Assembly: GCA_964442525.1 (NCBI GenBank) | Contig: CAYTZO010000005.1 | Location: forward strand, 1 to 33,808 | Source: CAYTZO01 sp964442525 | Lineage (GTDB): Bacteria; Patescibacteriota; Microgenomatia; UBA10105; UBA927 | DNA: 33,808 nucleotides | Direction of reading: 5' to 3' | Part shown: piece by piece, positions 31,547 to 33,808 of the stretch | How positions within the stretch are numbered: the first letter of the stretch is position 1 | How the letters are laid out: every line of letters begins with the position of its first letter | Notes under the pieces: model-generated | Told to the model about the DNA's origin: nothing | The model's database searches: none | What the model saw: only the letters and a program-made list of their open reading frames with translations | Program-made: the position numbers and the translations under genes

Positions 31547-31555
31547 AGAAATTAA

Positions 31556-31629
31556 GCCCCGTTCGTCTAGCGGCCCAGGACAGTGGGTTTTCAGCCCATT
31601 AACCGCCGGTTCGAATCCGGCACGGGGTA
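31556..31629 (+). tRNA. tRNA-Glu(TTC)
   Basis: Complete 74-base tRNA. The acceptor stem GCCCCGT (31556-31562) pairs with ACGGGGT (31622-31628), discriminator A at 31629. The anticodon stem GTGGG/CCCAT closes a TTTTCAG loop with anticodon TTC. The T arm GCCGG/CCGGC has loop TTCGAAT. CCA is not encoded. An accessory patch of unknown genes starts right after it. Confidence 0.95.
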
Positions 31630-31636
31630 CTTGCTT

Positions 31637-31688
31637 AAACTACTTCATTTCTGGAGCATCCTAACAGGATATTCAAGGACCGTCCCCG
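31637..31688 (+). repeat. repeat copy 1 (with 24-base insertion) beside tRNA-Glu
   Basis: AAACTACTTCATTTCTGGA (31637-31655) and CCGTCCCCG (31680-31688) match the second copy at 32961-32988 (17 of 19 and 9 of 9). They are separated here by 24 extra bases that contain the small hairpin ATCCT-AAC-AGGAT (31658-31670) and end in a duplicated GGA. Both copies lie on the same strand and flank the three-gene cassette. Confidence 0.65.
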
Positions 31689-31696
31689 CATTTATT

Positions 31697-32098
31697 CTAT
31701 ACGAGGCCACTTGCAGAGGCAACCGGAGGAGTTTGTTCGTCAGGAATTCGATGAAAGCTTAGCGTAACTTTTCTATCCGAGTGAGCAATGTCTAATCGTA
31801 CAGCATCTTTTTTCGCGACCGCAATGAGTTTCTTGTCCGGTGAATACCAAAGCGGCTGGGGCTCAGTTATTATTTCAAAACCCTGCCCTCTAAGTTCTTC
31901 AGCCATCGAAGTCTCGTCAGATTTGGCGACGGGGCATCTAGCGCAAAATGCCGTTGGCATGTTCTGATCCGGGCACTCCGGGGTAGATCTGAGCAAACAA
32001 CTCTTCCATAGCGATTGACCAAATGAGGTACGACTGTCAGCAACCTCTACAAATTTCTTGAAGTCCGCGGTACTGATTGTTTTGAGTCCTTCTCCCAT
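31697..32098 (-). CDS. unknown protein C of a three-gene cassette, Cys-containing
   Basis: Not recognised. A 133-residue soluble protein with four cysteines in the N-terminal half (about 34, 42, 52 and 55), the last pair as FCARCP, so a metal site is possible. The second half looks like an alpha/beta domain (GFEIITEPQPLWYSPDKKLIAVAKKDAVRLDIAHSDRK region). Seven bases after the previous gene; third in an operon of three small genes. Confidence 0.55.
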   Translation of the reverse strand: MGEGLKTISTADFKKFVEVADSRTSFGQSLWKSCLLRSTPECPDQNMPTAFCARCPVAKSDETSMAEELRGQGFEIITEPQPLWYSPDKKLIAVAKKDAVRLDIAHSDRKVTLSFHRIPDEQTPPVASASGLV

Positions 32099-32105
32099 AA
32101 ACCAA

Positions 32106-32444
32106 TTATTTTACAACCGTAAATTCTACATTTTTATATTCCTTTACAGCGGCATATTTTGCCCGTAACTTCTCTTCAGTCGGATAGTATTTGTGAAAAT
32201 GCATGGGGCAAACTAACCACCCATTTGGTACCAAGTATGCTTGCTCGCCGACACGAATGGAATGGAGGAACGAGCCTCCCGGCTTACAGTCAGAAGGCAC
32301 ACTAACATGAAATGGTTTTTCATTCCCGTCCGTAACAATATGGGAGTTTATATAGGTTTCGCCGGAGGATGCCTGAAGTTCTTTGCCTAATGTTTTAGCA
32401 GCCGGAAGAAAAACATTGAAATTGACTTTCACGGTGTAAAACAT
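32106..32444 (-). CDS. unknown protein B of a three-gene cassette
   Basis: Not recognised. A 112-residue soluble protein with strands at the N-terminus (MFYTVKVNFNVFL), an HVSVPSDCKPGGSFLH stretch, and GWLVCPMHFHKYYPTEEKLRAKY near the end, where one Cys and two His cluster. It starts two bases after gene A ends, and its local composition near the 3' end is AT-rich (about 25% G+C over 32101-32160). Confidence 0.55.
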   Translation of the reverse strand: MFYTVKVNFNVFLPAAKTLGKELQASSGETYINSHIVTDGNEKPFHVSVPSDCKPGGSFLHSIRVGEQAYLVPNGWLVCPMHFHKYYPTEEKLRAKYAAVKEYKNVEFTVVK

Positions 32445-32446
32445 GG

Positions 32447-32863
32447 TTATCTCCGATAGATGATGGTAGCCTGATTGGTCTTGCAGGGAATCGTTCCACC
32501 AACTTCAAACAACCCTTTGATTCGTAACAAGTCGACCGTATCAAGAACTTGGCACACCGGAGAAATACCAATCCCTGTGCCCCGAGCCCAACTGAATCCC
32601 AACCGTATCGGTTCCTTACCAGAAAATATTCGGGAAGCTTCGCAATCGGAACATCCCAGCTGTGTTTGCACGACCCCCTGCTGGTTAGTTTCACCCAGAA
32701 AATCAATAAACTTCTCTAGTTGCGCATCTTCAAACGCTTCGCTTCCCGGGAGCTCTGGGGGCGTTACCCCGAGTTTCAGATGCTCTGACTTTTTTATCTT
32801 GACAATCTTTGCTGCTCCAATCGTAAATTCGGTTTCGGTCTCCTTGCCCGTTTTTGATGGCAT
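32447..32863 (-). CDS. unknown protein A, first gene of a three-gene cassette
   Basis: Not recognised. A 138-residue protein: a charged N-terminus (KTGKETETEF), a helix (EDAQLEKFIDFL), then LGCSDCEASRIF with a CxxC pair and two further cysteines (in SPVCQVL and TIPCKTN). A zinc- or redox-type site is conceivable. It is driven by the best promoter in the window, eight bases from its ATG, and no Shine-Dalgarno is seen. Confidence 0.6.
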   Translation of the reverse strand: MPSKTGKETETEFTIGAAKIVKIKKSEHLKLGVTPPELPGSEAFEDAQLEKFIDFLGETNQQGVVQTQLGCSDCEASRIFSGKEPIRLGFSWARGTGIGISPVCQVLDTVDLLRIKGLFEVGGTIPCKTNQATIIYRR

Positions 32864-32871
32864 AATGGGGC

Positions 32872-32900
32872 ATAATACCGGTTTTTCTCCACTGTGTCAA
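32872..32900 (-). promoter_or_regulatory. consensus promoter of the three-gene cassette
   Basis: Minus strand: TTGACA (32900-32895), exactly 17 bases, TATTAT (32877-32872), then eight bases and the ATG at 32863. The predicted leader is about two bases. Confidence 0.65.
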
Positions 32901-32960
32901 ATCGCTGTGCGGGCAGGCTAATTCTTAAGATAAAAAGCAGTCCAATCGGAACGGGTATTA

Positions 32961-32988
32961 AAACTACGTCACTTCTGGACCGTCCCCG
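32961..32988 (+). repeat. repeat copy 2 upstream of the three-gene cassette
   Basis: AAACTACGTCACTTCTGGA followed directly by CCGTCCCCG. It has the same orientation as copy 1, without the 24-base insertion. Read on the minus strand both copies carry CGGGGACGGTCC and lie just 3' of a gene end (33022 and 31697). The rest of the 158-base gap 32864-33021 holds the cassette promoter and nothing else I can name. Confidence 0.65.
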
Positions 32989-33021
32989 AATTCCCGAATT
33001 AGTCCTGTTGCGACAGAAGTC

Positions 33022-33276
33022 TCAGGATTTGACCAAAACATTACAACTGACTTCCTGAGCCTGCGCTGCCACCCTTGCTATCAGCTCTCCTACTTGTTGA
33101 TCGTTAATTCCTCCGCCCGGTTCCGCCTGATTGATAAGCGTTCCCAAAAGCGCGCACCGGCCAATCTTCGCACAAAATCCCGGTGGTCCTTCGTGGCAGA
33201 CGGGGCTTGGCTTTACCGGGGCCACGCGGACCCCTTTTTCGCTCAACAGCCTTGCCAATCTTTCCGGTATATTCAT
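33022..33276 (-). CDS. small Cys-containing protein of unknown function
   Basis: Not recognised. 84 residues: an amphipathic start (IPERLARLLSEKG), a compact cysteine block (C27, C35, C41 in CHEGPPGFCAKIGRC) and a helical end (NDQQVGELIARVAAQAQEV) with one more Cys. A small metal-binding fold is possible. Its ATG overlaps the stop of the Nudix gene (ATGA), so it is coupled to it; it also has TATAAT eight bases upstream. Confidence 0.6.
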   Translation of the reverse strand: MNIPERLARLLSEKGVRVAPVKPSPVCHEGPPGFCAKIGRCALLGTLINQAEPGGGINDQQVGELIARVAAQAQEVSCNVLVKS

Positions 33277-33788
33277 AGGCCTCTATTATATAGCGAAAAA
33301 TCCAATAGCTGTACATAATAGTCAATAACCAGTCTGGCGCCGAATTCGATATCGAATTGATCGAGCTTTTTCGGCGGAGACCAAATGTGGGAGGAAATCT
33401 CCTCCGTCGGAGAAAACTCCTGGTTGCCATTAAAAAGCATGCAGATGCACCGATATTTATACGTATATCCCATGAGCTCAACATAGGTTTCGTTGGTTTC
33501 CCGATAGGTACCACTAATGGACCGGAAGAGTGTATGAGAAACACCAAGCTCTTGCGGTAGCTCCCGCCGAACTGTCCCCCGTACTAATTCCCCTTCCTCC
33601 CGTGTTCCAGTCATGATATTCCACTGATTTTCTCTTCTTCCATACTTTGGGTCAGGGTATCGTTCCTGTTGGAGATGAACATCCCCACTATGGTTGAAGA
33701 TACAAATAGCAACGCCTTGCTCAGACAAAAAACCGCATCGAGTCGGATGGGTAATGCGCTTCTCTAGGATTGGTAAACGCTCTCTCAT
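33273..33788 (-). CDS. divergent Nudix-fold protein
   Basis: A 171-residue protein with a recognisable Nudix box at 61-83 (G61, E67, R75, E76, E80, G82). The first Glu of the REUXEE core is Gln (Q79) in RRELPQELG, a metal-ligand position in active enzymes. Strand GVAICIFNHSGDVHLQQ and a C-terminal half with SSHIWSPPKKLDQFD resemble IPP-isomerase-like or general Nudix folds. Activity may be reduced or altered. GGAGG lies seven bases before the ATG. It is coupled to the small Cys protein by a four-base overlap. Confidence 0.7.
   Translation of the reverse strand: MRERLPILEKRITHPTRCGFLSEQGVAICIFNHSGDVHLQQERYPDPKYGRRENQWNIMTGTREEGELVRGTVRRELPQELGVSHTLFRSISGTYRETNETYVELMGYTYKYRCICMLFNGNQEFSPTEEISSHIWSPPKKLDQFDIEFGARLVIDYYVQLLDFSLYNRGL
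33285..33290 (-). promoter_or_regulatory. -10-like box before the small Cys protein
   Basis: TATAAT on the minus strand, eight bases before the ATG at 33276, inside the end of the Nudix gene. The -35 is weak; it may give a separate nearly leaderless mRNA. Confidence 0.4.
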
Positions 33789-33808
33789 CGTTTCCCTCCG
33801 CCGGTATA

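Noticed and set aside
31556..31629. tRNA-Glu 3' end as an integrase attachment site
   Set aside because: I found no second copy of the tRNA 3' end within the window and no integrase gene, so att sites cannot be claimed.

Overview
This 33.8 kb window looks like a chromosomal piece of a Candidate Phyla Radiation (Patescibacteria) bacterium, probably Microgenomates-like. That placement is inferred from gene content: short operon-packed genes, an archaeal-type fructose-1,6-bisphosphate aldolase/phosphatase, a stand-alone EF-Tu-domain-II-like protein, a DUF5674 protein, a short UvrC and a PhageMetallopep-type metallopeptidase. TGA ends real genes here (yvcK, rsmI, the right-edge Nudix gene), so the code is standard and not the TGA=Gly code of Gracilibacteria/SR1. 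Coding density is very high and there is no gene-free stretch above about 160 bases. I see no CRISPR array, rRNA, transposase or prophage.

Layout. (1) 1-156: 3' part of a tRNA-Gln cut by the window edge, followed by a small tRNA-like fold. (2) 157-11318, minus strand: uvrB, uvrA, a surface transglutaminase-like protein, uvrC, a YvlD-like membrane protein, yvcK, secG and a membrane-anchored family 5 solute-binding protein. (3) 11319-11456: control region between divergent uvrB and lexA. (4) 11457-13444: lexA, dedA and rsmI. (5) 13424-27960, minus strand: HAD phosphatase, rarA, EF-Tu-II-like protein, Nudix, metallopeptidase, holA, phosphomanno/glucomutase, phosphoglucose/phosphomannose isomerase, PEP synthase, enolase, phosphoglycerate mutase, FBP aldolase/phosphatase and AMP-forming acetyl-CoA synthetase. 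(6) 28009-31530: PfkB sugar kinase; a DUF5674 - helical protein - DUF6504-like - dinB operon; thymidine kinase. (7) 31556-33808: tRNA-Glu followed by an accessory patch of small unknown proteins and a divergent Nudix protein, with two copies of a short repeat bracketing a three-gene cassette.

How it fits together. Two themes dominate. The first is DNA damage: UvrA, UvrB, UvrC, LexA, a Y-family polymerase and RarA, with lexA and uvrB sharing one divergent promoter region. The second is gluconeogenesis feeding sugar-phosphate synthesis: PpsA, Eno, GpmI, the bifunctional FBP aldolase/phosphatase, Pgi/Pmi and Pmm/Pgm lie on one strand in near-contiguous order, ending with acetyl-CoA synthetase. 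The YvcK gluconeogenesis factor lies elsewhere in the window.

The most striking sequence-level pattern is in translation initiation. At least eight genes, mostly operon heads, have a -10 hexamer only 6 to 8 bases before the ATG and no Shine-Dalgarno sequence, which predicts leaderless or nearly leaderless mRNAs. Several operon-internal genes (secG, eno, fbp, gpmI) carry clear Shine-Dalgarno sequences.
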